From contig CM035165.1 in the NCBI GenBank assembly GCA_020205615.1, positions 90,458,005 to 90,522,004 on the forward strand: DNA of 64,000 nt, read 5' to 3'. A model generated the notes under the pieces. It was not told the DNA's origin, searched no databases, and saw only the letters and a program-made list of their open reading frames with translations. This stretch comes from Panax quinquefolius (Eukaryota > Streptophyta > Magnoliopsida > Apiales > Araliaceae). The translations under genes were made by a program, and so were the position numbers. Shown in pieces: positions 1 through 11,410 of this stretch. Every line of letters starts with the position of its first letter. Positions within the stretch are counted from its first letter, which is position 1.

Positions 1-1135
1 TCATATTGCTCCACCAAAATATATGTCGAAGATCATGATACATTTTGGTACTCCCAGGATGGATTGCAAACGGTGTGTTGTGCTCCTCCATCATGATTTT
101 ATACTTTAAATTAGGGTCGTTAGGAACACAAAGTCCGGAGTTGACTCAAGTATTCCTTCTTCATCGATTCTTGCTTCCTAGGCATCGCACCTTCTTTTCT
201 TTCTTCCTCATACGCATCACTCCGGATCGTAATTTGAGCGACTTTAATTTTATCAATTAAAGTCGGTTACACTCGTATATTTGCCATCATCACGTGGGCC
301 CCTGAGTCTTTATCTCTATCTCCATCCTTTGCAAGTCATACAAAATGGGCCTTTGCATTGACAATATTGCTTTTCGTGCAGTATATGATCTTCTACTCAA
401 CGCGTCACTACCACGTTAAACTTTACCGGGATGGTATTGAATGGTATGATCATAATCTTCAAGCAGATTCAAAGCCAGCGTCGTTCTTGCGCATGTTGAG
501 TTCCTTTTGGGTGAAGAAATATTTGAGACTTTTATGATCCGTATAGATCTCCACCTTCTCTCCATGCGAGGTAATGCCTCCAAATCTTAAGTGCGAAGAT
601 AACGGTTTGCTTAACTCTAGATCGTGAGTAGGATAATTCCTCTCATATTCTTTGAGTTCTTAGAGAGGCATATGCTATGACTTTCCCATGTTGCATGAGA
701 ACACATCCTAACCCTTTGCTGAAGCATCTCATGTAGATGACAAATCCTACGAGGCGGATGGTATTGCCGAGCAGTCTTTGAAATGAGTCTTCCTTTGAGT
801 TCTTGAAAACTCTTCTCACATTCCTCGCTCTAACCGAACTTTGTATCTTTTCGAGTTAGCTAAGTTAATGGAGTAGCGATTCGAGAAAATCCTTCCACGA
901 ATCTCCGATAATAACCAGCTAAGCCGAGAAAGCTACGTCCTTCGATCACTGACTTTGGTTACTCTCAGCTTTAAATTGCTTCAATCTTCACTGGGTCAAC
1001 AGATATTCCATGATTTGATATCCCATGCCCAAGGAATACAACTTCTTCAAGCCAGAACTCACATTTCTTCAACTTGGCATAAAGCTTGTTTTCACGAAGC
1101 TTTTGGAGTATTAGCCTCAAGTGTTGCTCATGATC
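1..1135 (-). pseudogene. Gy2 pol, 3' portion: RT thumb, RNase H, integrase zinc-binding region
   Basis: Minus-strand translation in shifting frames gives the gypsy pol order. At 1000-1135 is the end of RT ([10 protein letters not shown], then [20 protein letters not shown]). RNase H lies around 350-850, where pieces such as IIPFNTIPVKFNVV correspond to the usual tract before the ADALSRK end of RNase H. At 1-170 is the N-terminal zinc-binding part of integrase, with LCVPNDPNLK and HNTPFAIHPGSTKMY. Integrase runs off the window. No long open frame survives, so it is scored as broken. It is the downstream half of the RT fragment at 10218-10660, separated by Gy1. Confidence 0.85.
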
Positions 1136-1140
1136 TTCAT
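1136..1140. repeat. Target site duplication TTCAT, left copy
   Basis: TTCAT directly precedes the Gy1 LTR terminus TGTGACGCC. The same five bases follow the other Gy1 terminus at 10218-10222. Five-base duplications are normal for gypsy integrases. Confidence 0.92.
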
Positions 1141-2149
1141 TGTGACGCCCCCAAAATTAGGTATACGTCACCCATCTTGGGTCGCCACTTACATGGTACA
1201 TAAATTCAAATACAACTTACTAATATAAGCATGCGTATGCAATACGACATAAAAGCGTGAGTTTGAATACAAATTTTGTCTACTAGATATTATACAAACT
1301 CAAAAGGAGTCCTCATTACAACTATTATCACTTTATTTCACGAGAATAGTGAGGACTACTAATCTTATCCTACGGACCATTACTTACGTTCCCAGGCTTC
1401 GTCCGCTATGTTCTCATTTCACGAAGAAACGGTGAAAGAAAGGGTGAGCTCAACTAGCCCGAAGAAATATTATGACTAAGATAATGCGAGAATAAATTAT
1501 CATTAGCCTTCAACGATGTTAAAGCGATAAAATACAATAACAACCGGTTTAAGCTGCGGTGAATAAGCAATCCATTAAAAGAGTCAGTAGAGAATAAAAG
1601 TCTACTATCTTTTAGGTTTTAAAGGTTTTCATCAATTTTTATCATTTGAGACTCGACAATAATAAACCACCACATCTAATCATCCACTGTACCACGGTCG
1701 AGGATTTTCATCAAATTATCAATGGTCATGACTATAAGAATCACCCTGGTCATAATAATCATACCAAAAACTATCCATCATTTTGCATTACAGACCTTTG
1801 AGGACTTTTGTCACATCATTTATATCAAGTCGTGATTATCTTAGAATGATCCACGGTCATAATCATACTAAGTTCATTTATGCACGTAAGCCAAAGATAA
1901 CATAATATAACATGAGGATGATGACAATGACATAGTAATTCAATAAAACAAGTTCAAGAATTATTTAATCCATGAATTATTAACGTCCAAATTGTCGACA
2001 TAATCTTTGTTTCGTAGAGTAAAATTCAATAATGATCGGAAGAATATTTCCATGAAAAGATCTTTGGATGAACGCGCAAATATCGAGGATATTCTACTAA
2101 TTTCATGGAGTATAGAAGTCAAAAGTTTTAACTTATTTGGGTATAATAA

Positions 2150-2640
2150 AGAATGGAATAACAAAAAAATCACCGTGCATGCGGTACCCGCGCATAGGCA
2201 GAGTTATTCAATGAGAATAATAATAACGGAACGGTCGGTGAAATTCCGCAAGCGAGGATGTTCAACGAGAATAATAAAGATGGAACCGGATCCGGTGTAA
2301 AACACACGAGATAGGATATTCAGCGAGAATGATAAAGGCGGAACGAAGTCCGTGTAAAAAACCTGCAGAGCGAGGATGTTCCAGCGAGAATAATAAAAAG
2401 CGGAACCGGTCCGGTGTAAAACACATGAGCAGGATGTTCAACGAGAATAATAGAAGAATGCCACCAAGTATAGGGTAGCCAGCGTATCTGAGTTATTCCA
2501 ATGAGAATAATAAGCAATGGAATAACATAAGGATTTCACCAAGTATAGGGTATCTGGCGTATCTGAGGTTATGTATAGGGTATGCCACTTTTACGAGTTA
2601 TTCAACGAGAATAATAGTGAATGGAATAATGAAGTTCTCT
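2150..2640 (-). repeat. Hairpin-rich tandem array in Gy1 3' LTR
   Basis: The array repeats units built on CAACGAGAATAATAAA and GGAATAAC, joined by GC-richer pieces such as CATGCGGTACCCGCGCAT and ACCGGTCCGGTGTAAAACA. Each unit can fold on itself: GGAATAA pairs with TTATTCC, and the GC-rich part is near-palindromic. The spacing is about 60-80 bp. It lies downstream of the TATA box and so is probably transcribed. Confidence 0.75.
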
Positions 2641-2806
2641 CAAGAAGAAAGAATAACACCTTTACAAGTAGTAAAAAGGCTGAATATAGAAGTAGTGAAG
2701 TAGCGAATACTCTTCTTCTTTCTATAATTTTCTCTATAAAGCTCTCTCTATAATTTCTCTCTACAGAGTTTGATGAATTAAAAGAAAATAATGAAGGAAT
2801 GAGCTT

Positions 2807-2814
2807 CATTTATA
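2807..2814 (-). promoter_or_regulatory. TATA box of Gy1 3' LTR
   Basis: The minus strand reads CCTATAAATG, at the position of canonical TATAAATA boxes in sister LTRs (9464-9471, 14492-14499, 35125-35132). It marks the U3/R boundary region. Confidence 0.65.
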
Positions 2815-3556
2815 GGAAAATGGAATGCATAGTAACTAATCCATGAGCGGTCAGATTGATTTACTTTAATCGACGGTCCATATTTAAAGAAAAATCTTTT
2901 AAATAAAATATAATATATTCTATTTATATAAAAACATTTCTACTATGCAAACCTTTATGCAATCTTATCACGAAAACACTATGCAAAAACACTATGCGAC
3001 CTTATGCGTAATAAAATATAATATATTCTATTTATAGAATAACTTTAATAAAGTATTCTATTTTATATAAAAGATGTTTACATTTTATTACGTTAATAAT
3101 CTGAATAAAACAAAAGCGTCATTATCATTATAATAATTCATATTATTAATCGTGATAATGGAATGTTGAGTAACTTCTCACATAAGCATCGATAATTAAT
3201 ACTGGTGTCTTTCTTATGCAACCACACTTATTATTTTGTACTTTTTACTAGAGAGTAGTTCAGCGGTAACCACGGTAAAACTTCATGTAGTTATTTCGAT
3301 AAAATATTTTTGTCGTTTTCTCGATCAAACAATAATTACATTATAGGGTCCACCTGATGATTGGTAGTTTATGCGAATATTCCTGCTAAGCAAGAATATT
3401 CCCAGACCAATCGAATATAATATAACCACTTGCATACTTTGTAAAATTTATAAATACTACCCACAACTATAATATTATCTCAAATTCACACCATAATATT
3501 AAAAATTATTTTGACAAAATTTAAATCTTTATTGATAAAATCTGCGGGGTCTCTGA

Positions 3557-3572
3557 TCTCCCCTCCTTATGG
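3557..3572 (-). other. Gy1 polypurine tract
   Basis: The minus strand reads AAGGAGGGGAGATC directly before the LTR start. It follows CCTAATTTCGAGG and TTCCATAAG, the same end-of-pol sequence seen on the plus strand at 34290-34316. It is the plus-strand priming site. Confidence 0.8.
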
Positions 3573-5690
3573 AATTTTAGCCTCGAAATTAGGGGTGCAT
3601 ACACTGTATGATAAAGAGATGAGAATACCTTGAATACCTTTATCATTGAAAACATTAAATTCATTTTGCAATCCGAGCCCGAAGATATTCATTAACAATT
3701 CATCTTTTACTACTGGGCCAAAGATATCTTTGTAAAACCAATAATTTGAGACTTCGACAATAGTATCACAACCATGAATTATCCATGCTTTCTTGGCTAA
3801 GGATATTCGTGTTTTCAATTCTGGTCATGATTATCTTAGAATAATCCGTGGTCATAATCATACCAAGTCTATCAATGCACTTCTGACAAAGATGACTTTT
3901 ACCACATCGATGAATTAATATTTCATTCTTTGAGACTCATTCGATAATTAATCCATATCATCGAATCATCCCGCACTACTGGTGCCGAGGATATTCATTA
4001 GTATCACGACCACAAATTATCCATGCACTACTGACGAAGATAATCGTGTATTCATTAGTATCACGACCACAAATTATCCATACACTACGGCTAAAGATAA
4101 TTGTGTTTTCAATTCTGAGTTATGATTATACCGAATGATCCACGGTCATAATCATACCAAGTCCATCTATACTACTCTGACAAAGATGACTTTTACCACA
4201 TCAATGAATTAATATTTCATTCTTTGAGACTCAAATTTCGATAATTAATCCATATCATCGAATCATCCACCTTACTACGGGCCGAGGATATTCATTAGTA
4301 TCACGACCACAAATTATCCATGCACTACTACCAAAGATAATCGTGTATTCATTAGTATCACGACCACAAATTATCCATGCACTACTGATAAAGATAATTG
4401 TGTTTTCAATTCTGATTATGATTATCTTAGAATGATCCACGGTCATAATCATACCAAGTCCATCTATGCTTACGTAAGCCGAGATGACTTTAAAAAAAAT
4501 ATAAACATGAGGATAATGATATAAAGAATCAATCAAATAAGATAAAGGATAAATATTAAACATTTATAATATAATTTATCCAGATTCAAGAATATCCCAT
4601 GTTATCAATCACTTAATAATCTCATAATCTAATATCATTAATATTATACCAATATTTTAATCACTTCTTAAATTTATAAACAATTTATCTCAATTGTTTA
4701 CGCTTTACCATATAATGCATTTCATCATTCAAAAATGTCATACTCATAAAATATCATCACCAATTATCAAAATCCCTCAAAAAAAAATATGCATATACTA
4801 CTATATAGGATTCTCTAGCCATAAAATCCTATTTTCAACTTTGTTACTTCACATAACATATTTAACTCATATGTTAAGTAACTAAACTATTTTCATGAAA
4901 ATACCAAATCAGTCCCAAAAATATTTCTTTTCTGGGATTTAGCATAATATAGTCCCATAATGAAAATATATTTTTCTCACAAAATTTTTAAAATTCATTT
5001 ACTATTTTTCAAAAATCAATTTCTAATTAATTCCTTAAGAAATTAGCTACCTCAAGTTTAACTCCAAAAATTCCCAAATCTTGGCAGGACCTTATACATG
5101 TTAACGTGAGCTTCTAGTTTAAATTTCATGGTCATCGGAGTTATAGAACTCCGGTTATAGCGTTTTTCGTCGGAAAAACCTAAATATTGAAATAGTCATA
5201 ACTTGCTCATTTTAAGTCAGAATGAGCTCATTTTTGGACAGGAGGTACTTTATACCATATAATTTCATGTCCCAAAAGGCCAGAATTTTTCTCATAATTT
5301 AAGTGGCCGAAACAGCCCCTCTAAAATCATGGCAGCAGCTTTTTGAGGTTTTTGTAGCTTTGCACTCCTTTGCTAAAATCAGTCACACAAAAATCTACAA
5401 CACCTTTTCCAGTAATTCCACTTGTATTAGTTAGGTAACTCATAGATCTAACTCTAGGACTTGACCACATTCAAAAATTCAAAATATAATAGGAGATATG
5501 GTCAATTGAATTTCATATTACGTTTTCACCAAAATCGATTTTCAACTCTTTGTGATTTCTAAGAAACTTTCATGTTTTCACATACTAACCAACATAACTC
5601 ATTATAACACTTACTAATACCACATATACCCATGATTTTCATTAGTCCAATGCTTTTATTATGACTTTCATCATAATCCACGTAAGCAGA
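3573..5690 (-). other. Non-coding LTR-like filler in place of pol in Gy1
   Basis: No RT, RNase H or integrase peptide appears in any frame. The part at 3600-4560 resembles the middle of the family's own LTR (CGAGGATATTCATTAG, TTATCCATGCACTACTG, GATCCACGGTCATAATCATAC). The part at 4570-5690 is AT-rich, resembles no other part of the window that I can recognise, and could come from the LTR or UTR of another gypsy element. Coding resumes near 5700 with the protease-RT linker. Confidence 0.6.
3888..4480. repeat. Tandem duplication, period about 294 bp, in Gy1 interior
   Basis: ACAAAGATGACTTTTACCAC occurs at about 3888 and again at about 4181, each followed by TTCATTCTTTGAGACTCA and an LTR-like block. 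Inside each copy a shorter unit of about 55 bp, starting ATTAGTATCACGACCACAAA, is itself repeated twice. Confidence 0.7.
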
Positions 5691-5699
5691 TCCTTTTAG

Positions 5700-6480
5700 T
5701 TGAAGAAATATTTGAGGGTTTAAGAAATGGGTTTTGTCTTTGGGGTCGATACAAAATTCGATTTCACGCTCTAGGGTAGGCTAGGAAGTCTTCAAGAATC
5801 ATAAAGAAATTTATTAATGATAGAAATATCATTCAAAAGCTATTACTCTCATCTAAGACTTGGATAGTACATCACATTGATACCAAGCTGTGACTTCCAC
5901 ATCCCTTAACCTAGATAGCACCTCACAATGATATCTATAAACTTGCCATCTTCATTCACGATGTTGCCTCTGAGAAAGTAAAAGCGGTGCATTCCACACA
6001 AGGAAGTCAACAACGAAAGGTTCGGGGCTCTTTACTTATGGCTTGATATAACGATGATTAACTTTAGGGTTTGGTTACTTTGAATTCAGTATAACGGGTT
6101 GGTTAGGAATATGAAAGCTAACAACCTTACAAAAAGAATAATGAGTAGTTAATCAATCGTTTTCAAAAATTACCTCAAAAGGCAAGTATTTTCAAAGAGA
6201 TAAGATCGACGAAGTAGCGTGAAAGTGTTTATTTGAAACAACAAGATTAATAAGCGATTGGAGGTAACGAAGGTTTCTCCCAACGAAGTTTGATAGATAA
6301 ATCAAAGTCTAATTTCTTGAGTCAAATTTAAGCGTTGAGCATAAGCAAGAGAGATAAAAGAATGGGTAGAACCCGGTATCTAATAAGGTATAGACTTACA
6401 TGAGCTTACGATTAACTTACGTGATAATTTTATTTAGGTTCCTCGTCACGAAAAAAAACGCTCTCTTAAACTCTGGGCTC
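5700..6480 (-). pseudogene. Gy1 aspartic protease and protease-RT linker, degraded
   Basis: The minus strand near 6385-6400 reads YTLLDTG, the catalytic Asp-Thr-Gly of retroviral-type aspartic proteases, followed by eroded sequence colinear with the better-kept Gy2 protease at 11057-11410. The linker near 5730-5800 matches [11 protein letters not shown] of Gy2. The stretch is interrupted at about 5837-6045 by a foreign patch. There is no continuous frame. The protease would process the Gag-Pol polyprotein inside virus-like particles. Confidence 0.7.
5837..6045 (-). other. Foreign patch with an LTR/primer-binding-site junction
   Basis: Here Gy1 departs from Gy2 (10825-10900), and about 75 bp are replaced by about 210 bp. 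On the minus strand the patch contains GTGGAAGTCACA followed by GCTTGGTATCAA, the layout of an LTR end (TCACA) plus an initiator-Met primer-binding site (TGGTATCA). The LTR sequence differs from the Gy1, Gy2 and Gy3 LTRs, so it probably derives from a different gypsy family. Confidence 0.55.
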
Positions 6481-7609
6481 GGGTTTATGCAGGGATGACC
6501 TTTGGTGCCTCCATCCTAGTTGAATTCGTCTTGATAGCGACAAAATAGAGCTAAGTGGCCTTCTCTTCCACAATTATAACATGCTTTGGATGGCATGGCA
6601 TGATTCGGACCGATGTGTCCCTACCTCGCATTTGAAGCATATGATAGGTGGTCCTTCTCATTCCTTAACAACAGTCTTTGGTCTTGGCGTCTTTCCATCA
6701 TTGTTGAATCTCCTTTTCTTGAAATGTCCATTCTTATTATTTTGGCCGATTACATAGAAGTGGTTACCATATCTCGCCTGTTGATTTCCTCCACGCTTGT
6801 TGTCTTAGCCCGATGACTACTCTCATTTGGTATTATAATTTTGCCATTTGCTCTCTTTTAGTTCGTTGACTCGTTATCGCGCTCCACTAAGCGAGCCCTA
6901 TTTACAACATCTGAATAAAAACGAGTTTATGAGAAATAAGATGTTGACGTATCTCTGCTTCAAACCTCTTAAAAACATTCGCGCCATTCTCTCTTCATTA
7001 TCTACCAAGTGGGGCCGCAAACCGTGATAACTCATAAACTTTTGCCTCGTATTGCGACACGGTCATATTGTTTTGTTCCAACTTGATAAACTCCACCTCC
7101 TTCATGTGGCGAATACTTTCGGGGAAAGTATTTGTCGTTGAACGACTCTGGAACTTCTCCCAAGATATCTTGATCTGACGGAGTTGAGTCGTTTACCGAT
7201 TCCCACGATGTCTGCCTCTCAAGCCATGACATAAAAAGCGTGAAAAGGAACCTTTTGCTCCTCGGAGCATCCCAAGACATCAAATATCTTGGTAATCTGC
7301 TTTATCCATGCTTCCGCTTGAAGTGGTTTTGGCTCTCCCTTAAACTCGGTGGTCCCAACTCCTTGAATTGTTTAGCGGTGACCACTTGAGAGTTTCGTGT
7401 TTCCACCTACGTTTTGAGCAGAGTCGCTTTACTTTGATGTTGCATGAATTCTAAAACCTTTTAAGCGTCAAAGTCGTTCATCAATTGATCGGTGTTGTTG
7501 TTTACGGGAGGATTATCGCCATCTGTTGCACATTATCTCGATTATTGATATGTGGAGAATCAGCGGTCTCTTGTGCTCCATTGCTATTCTCAACATTCTC
7601 GGATGCCAT
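6481..7609 (-). pseudogene. Gy1 gag (capsid and zinc knuckles), degraded
   Basis: Colinear with Gy2 gag (11411-12516) and the plus-strand gag at 36982. Recognisable minus-strand pieces are the start at about 7609 (MASENVENSNG), the capsid core at 7030-7290 (ESFNDKYFPRKYSPHE against Gy2 FNDKYFPESIRHIKE), and a CCHC-type knuckle region near 6530-6620 (CYNCGREGH-like). Frames shift often. Gag would form the particle shell. Confidence 0.75.
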
Positions 7610-7778
7610 TTTCAAATCTTGCCATAAAATAAGGGTTAATTAACATATCACATATTATCCCTATACTCGACCAAACCAATTAAATACCAAATAAATTTAG
7701 GTAGGTCATACTAGCGAAGGAATTCCCGTCTCTCCCTCTAGTACTATTCTCACATCTTAGCAGGATCATATCCCTAAG

Positions 7779-7788
7779 CTCGATACCT
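7779..7788 (-). other. Gy1 primer-binding site, degraded
   Basis: The minus strand reads GGTATCGAGC beside the LTR end, against TGGTATCAAAGC in Gy2 (12690-12701). This is the initiator-Met tRNA site with small changes. Confidence 0.7.
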
Positions 7789-8809
7789 GTTGTGGCCCCC
7801 CAAAATTAGGTATCGTCACCCATCTTGGGTCGCCACTTACATGGTACATAAATTCAAATACAACTTACTAATATAAGCATGTAGGTATGCAATCGACATA
7901 AAGCGTGAGTTTGAATACAAATTTTGTCTACTAGATATTATACAAACTCGAAAGGAGTCCTCATTACAACTATTATCATCACACTATTTCACGAATAGTG
8001 AGGACTACTATCTTATCCTCACGGACCATTACCCGTTCCCAGGCTCGTCGGCTATGTTCTCATTTCACAAAGAAACGGTGAAAGAAAAGGTGAGCTCAAC
8101 TAGCCCGATGAAGAAATATTATGACTAAGATAATGCGAGAATAAATTATCATTAGCCTTCAACAGATGTTAAGCGATAAAATACAATAGACAAACGGTTT
8201 AAGCTGCGGTGGAATAAGCAATCCATTAAAAAAGTCAAGTAGAGAATAAAGTCTACTATCTTTTAGGTTTTAAAGGTTTTCATCAATTTTTATATTTGAG
8301 ACTCGACAATAATAAACCACCACATCTAATCATCCACGTACCACGGTCGAGGATTTTCATCAAATTATCGATGGTCGTGACTATCTCTAGAATCACCTGG
8401 TCATAATCATACCAAAAACTATCCATCAACTTGCATTCTGAGGCCCTTTGAGGACTTTTGTCACATCATTTATATCAAGTCGTGATTATCAAGAATGATC
8501 CACGGTCATAATCATACTAAGTTCATTTATCTTGCGTAAGCAAAGATAACATAATATAACATGAGGATGATGACAATGACATAGTAATTCAATAAAACAA
8601 GTTCAAGAATTATTTAATCCATGAATTATTAACGTCAAATTGTCAACATGATCTTTGTTTACGTAGAGTAAAATTCAATAATGATCGGAAGAATATTTCC
8701 ATGAAAGAATCTTTGGATGAAGCGCAAATATCAAGGATATTCTACTAATTTCATGGAGTATAGAAGTCAAAGTTTTAACTTATTTGGGTATAATAAAGAA
8801 TGGAATAAC

Positions 8810-9290
8810 AAAAGAAATCACCATAAATGCGGTACTGCCGCATAGGCGAGTTATTCAATGAGAATAATAATAACGGAACGGTCGGTGAAATTCACTGCAA
8901 GCGGGATGTTCAATGAGAATAATAAAGATGGAACCGGATCCGGTGTAAAACACACGAATAGGATATTCAGCGAGAATGATAAAAGGCGGAACCGGTCGGT
9001 GTAAAACACATGAGCAGGATGTTCAGCGAGAATAATAAAAAGCGAGAACCGGTCAATTGTAAAACATGAGCAGGATGTTCCAATGAGAATAATAGAAGAA
9101 TGTCACCAAGTATATAGGGATATCAGCAGCGTATCTGAGTTATTTCAGCGAGAATAATAAGCAATGGAATAACATAAAGATTTCACCAAGTATAGGGTAT
9201 GTCTGGCGTATATCTGAGTTATGTATAGGGTATGCCACTTTTACAAGAGTTATTCAGCGAGAATAATAGTGAATGGAATAATGAAGTTCT
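8810..9290 (-). repeat. Hairpin-rich tandem array in Gy1 5' LTR
   Basis: Same array as at 2150-2640: units with CAATGAGAATAATAA and GGAATAAC alternating with near-palindromic GC-richer pieces (TGCGGTACTGCCGCAT, ACCGGTCGGTGTAAAACA). Confidence 0.75.
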
Positions 9291-9463
9291 CTTCAAGAAG
9301 AAAGAATAACACCCCTCACTGTAAAAAAAAGGCTGAATATAGAAGTAGTGAAGTAGCGAATACTCTTCTTCTTTCTATATAATTTTCTCTCTATAACTTC
9401 TCTCTATAATTTCTCTACAGAGTTTCAATGAATTAAGTAAGAAAATAATGAAGGAATGAGCTT

Positions 9464-9471
9464 TATTTATA
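9464..9471 (-). promoter_or_regulatory. TATA box of Gy1 5' LTR
   Basis: TATAAATA on the minus strand, followed by AAGCTCATTCCTTC. It is the expected Pol II promoter core of the element. Confidence 0.75.
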
Positions 9472-10217
9472 GGAAAATGGAATGCATAGTAACTAATCCA
9501 TGAGCGGTCAGATTGATTTACTTTAATCGACGGTCCATATTTAAAGAAAAATCTTTTAAATAAAATATAATATATTACTATTTATATAAAAACATTTTAC
9601 TATGCAAATTTATGCAATACTATGCAAAACTTACTTATGCAAAACACTATGCAACACTATGCATAATAAAATATAATATATTCTATTTATAGAATAACTT
9701 TAATAAAGTATTCTATTTTATATAAAAGATGTTTACTGTTTTATTACGTTAATAATCTGAATAAAACAAAAGCGTCATTATCATTATAATAATTCATATT
9801 ATTAATCGTGATAATGGAATCAAAGTGAGTAACTTCTCACATAAGCATCGATAATTAATACTGGTGTGCTACTATGCGACCACACTTATTCTTTGTACTT
9901 TTACTACTAAGAGTAGTTCAACAAGTAACCACGGTAGTAAAACTTCATGTAGTTATTTCAATAAAATATTTTTGTCGTTTTCTCAATCAAACAATAATTA
10001 CATTTGTAGGGTCCACTGATGATTGAGTAGTTATGCGAATATTCCTGCTAAAGCAAGAATATTCCCGACCAATCGAATATAATATAACCACTTGCATACT
10101 TTGTAAAATTTATAAATACTACCCACAACTATAATATTATCTCAAATTCACACCATAATATTAAAAAATTATTTTGACAAAATTTAAATCTTTATTGATA
10201 AAATCTGGGGTCTCACA

Positions 10218-10222
10218 TTCAT
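10218..10222. repeat. Target site duplication TTCAT, right copy
   Basis: TTCAT follows the terminal GGGGTCTCACA of Gy1 and pairs with 1136-1140. Confidence 0.92.
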
Positions 10223-11056
10223 GGCTTTTGGAATATATGAGAATGTCATCAATAAAGAAAACCACAAAGTGATCCAAATATTCCTTGAATACTTGATTCA
10301 TCATATCCATGAAGGTAGCATGAGCATTAGTCAATGCAAAAGACATGACCAAGAATTCATAATGCCCGTACCGAGTTCTGAAGGTAGTCTTTAGAATATC
10401 CTCAGTTTTAACCTTCAGCTGATGATATCCAGAACGAAGATCGATCTTTGAAAAGAATTGTGCTCCTTGCAACTAGTCAAACAGGTTATTAATGCGAGGT
10501 AACGGATACCTATTCTTGATGGTGACATGGTTCAATTCTCGGTAGTCAATATAAAGTCGCATACTCCAATCTTTCTTCTTCATGAATGTAAGCAGAGCAC
10601 CCCAAGGAGACGTATTTGGGGACGAATGAAACCAATGTCTAACAATTCTCGCAATTGGATCTTTAACTCCTGAAGTTCAATAGGAGCCATTTGATATGGG
10701 GCTTTGGAAATGTGTTTTGTACTCCAGGTTCAAGGTCGATACAAAATTCAATTTCACGCTCTGGGGGTAGGCCAGGAAGTTCTTCAGGGAATACATCAGG
10801 AAATTTATTAACAATAGAAATATCATTCCAAACTGACGTATTTTTGTTTAAATCTGTGATATGAGCTAAGAAAGCTTGACATCCATTTTTCAATAAATTA
10901 ATAGCTTTATGGCTTGAAATGACCGTGATTGATTTTAATGGTTTGGTCGCTTGAATTCGCATAATAGGTTGATTAGGAATATGATAACTAACAACCTTAC
11001 GAAAACAATCAATTTTTGCATGATGAGTAGTTAACCAATCAATCCCTAGAATTACG
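10218..11056 (-). pseudogene. Gy2 reverse transcriptase (N-terminal two thirds) and protease-RT linker
   Basis: The minus-strand frame at 10161-10472 reads [20 protein letters not shown] (catalytic Asp in [10 protein letters not shown]) and [16 protein letters not shown], the FIDD form of the YXDD active site. Upstream at 10480-10660 are the pieces for CIDYRELN and NKYPLPRI in broken frames. At 10663-10962 the linker reads VNKFPDVFPEELPGLPPERE and [10 protein letters not shown], the typical gypsy sequence before RT. The gene stops at the Gy1 insertion and continues at 1135. RT would copy element RNA to DNA in the particle. Confidence 0.9.
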
Positions 11057-11410
11057 TCAAACGCAAGTATTTTTAAAGAAATAAGATCGACAAGTAATAA
11101 TGCGATTCTCGATTTGAATCAAACAAGACTTATAAACCGTGGATGTAATGAAGGTTTCTCCCAACAGAGTTTCAACCGTTAAGTCAAAGTCCAATTTCTC
11201 CGGAGTCAAATTTAAACGTTGAGCACAAGTAGGAGAAATAAAAGAATGGGTAGAGCCGATATCAAATAAGGTATATACTTCACTAGAGTTTATGATAAGC
11301 TTACCCGTGATGACCTCGTTCGGGTTCCTTGCTTTCTGAGAGGTTACAACAAATGCTCTCCCTTGAACTACCGGCTTTGTCTTGTCTAGGACGGACTTTG
11401 ATGCCTCCAT
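11057..11410 (-). pseudogene. Gy2 aspartic protease domain
   Basis: An open minus-strand frame of 117 codons. The catalytic region reads YTLFDIGSTHSFIS near residues 47-60. Family members usually have DTG or DSG, so the Thr is replaced by Ile here. It is followed by RLNLTPEKLDF and ENRIITCRSYF as in other chromovirus proteases. The frame breaks just after it; the expected VILGIDWL tract lies in another frame. It sits between the zinc knuckles and the RT linker. Confidence 0.85.

Larger units (their letters stand above)
1141..3556 (-). repeat. Gy1 3' LTR (2416 bp)
   Basis: On the plus strand it begins TGTGACGCCC and ends GGGGTCTCTGA; the matching terminus at 10217 reads GGGGTCTCACA, so the last bases here are changed. 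A TATA-like box lies at 2807-2814 (minus, CCTATAAATG). Downstream of it, in what should be transcribed sequence, is a hairpin array (2150-2640). The LTR is followed at 3557 by the polypurine tract, which makes it the 3' LTR. Confidence 0.92.
1141..10217 (-). mobile_element. Gy1: non-autonomous Ty3/gypsy element nested in Gy2
   Basis: A complete element of 9077 bp with two LTRs (1141-3556 and 7791-10217), a polypurine tract, a degraded primer-binding site, remnants of gag and protease, and a TTCAT duplication at both ends. The interior (3557-7790) is only 4.2 kb. After the protease-RT linker it holds about 2.1 kb of non-coding, LTR-like sequence where RT, RNase H and integrase should be, so it cannot encode its own reverse transcription. 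The two LTRs are nearly colinear and differ mostly by tiny indels, which suggests a recent insertion. It belongs to the same family as Gy2 and the LTR at 34328-36793. Confidence 0.92.
7791..10217 (-). repeat. Gy1 5' LTR (2427 bp)
   Basis: The plus strand begins TGTGGCCCCC and ends GGGGTCTCACA, directly followed by the TTCAT duplication. It is colinear over its full length with the LTR at 1141-3556. The TATA box at 9464-9471 reads TATAAATA on the minus strand. A hairpin array lies at 8810-9290. Confidence 0.93.

Noticed and set aside
2150..2640. Regularly spaced repeats resembling a CRISPR array
   Set aside because: The genome is a plant, the 'repeats' lie inside LTRs, vary between units, and the spacers are themselves repeated. 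It is a retrotransposon hairpin array.
5837..6045. Possibility that the patch is a complete nested solo LTR
   Set aside because: Far too short, and only one LTR end with a primer-binding site is visible, so it is treated as a recombinant fragment.
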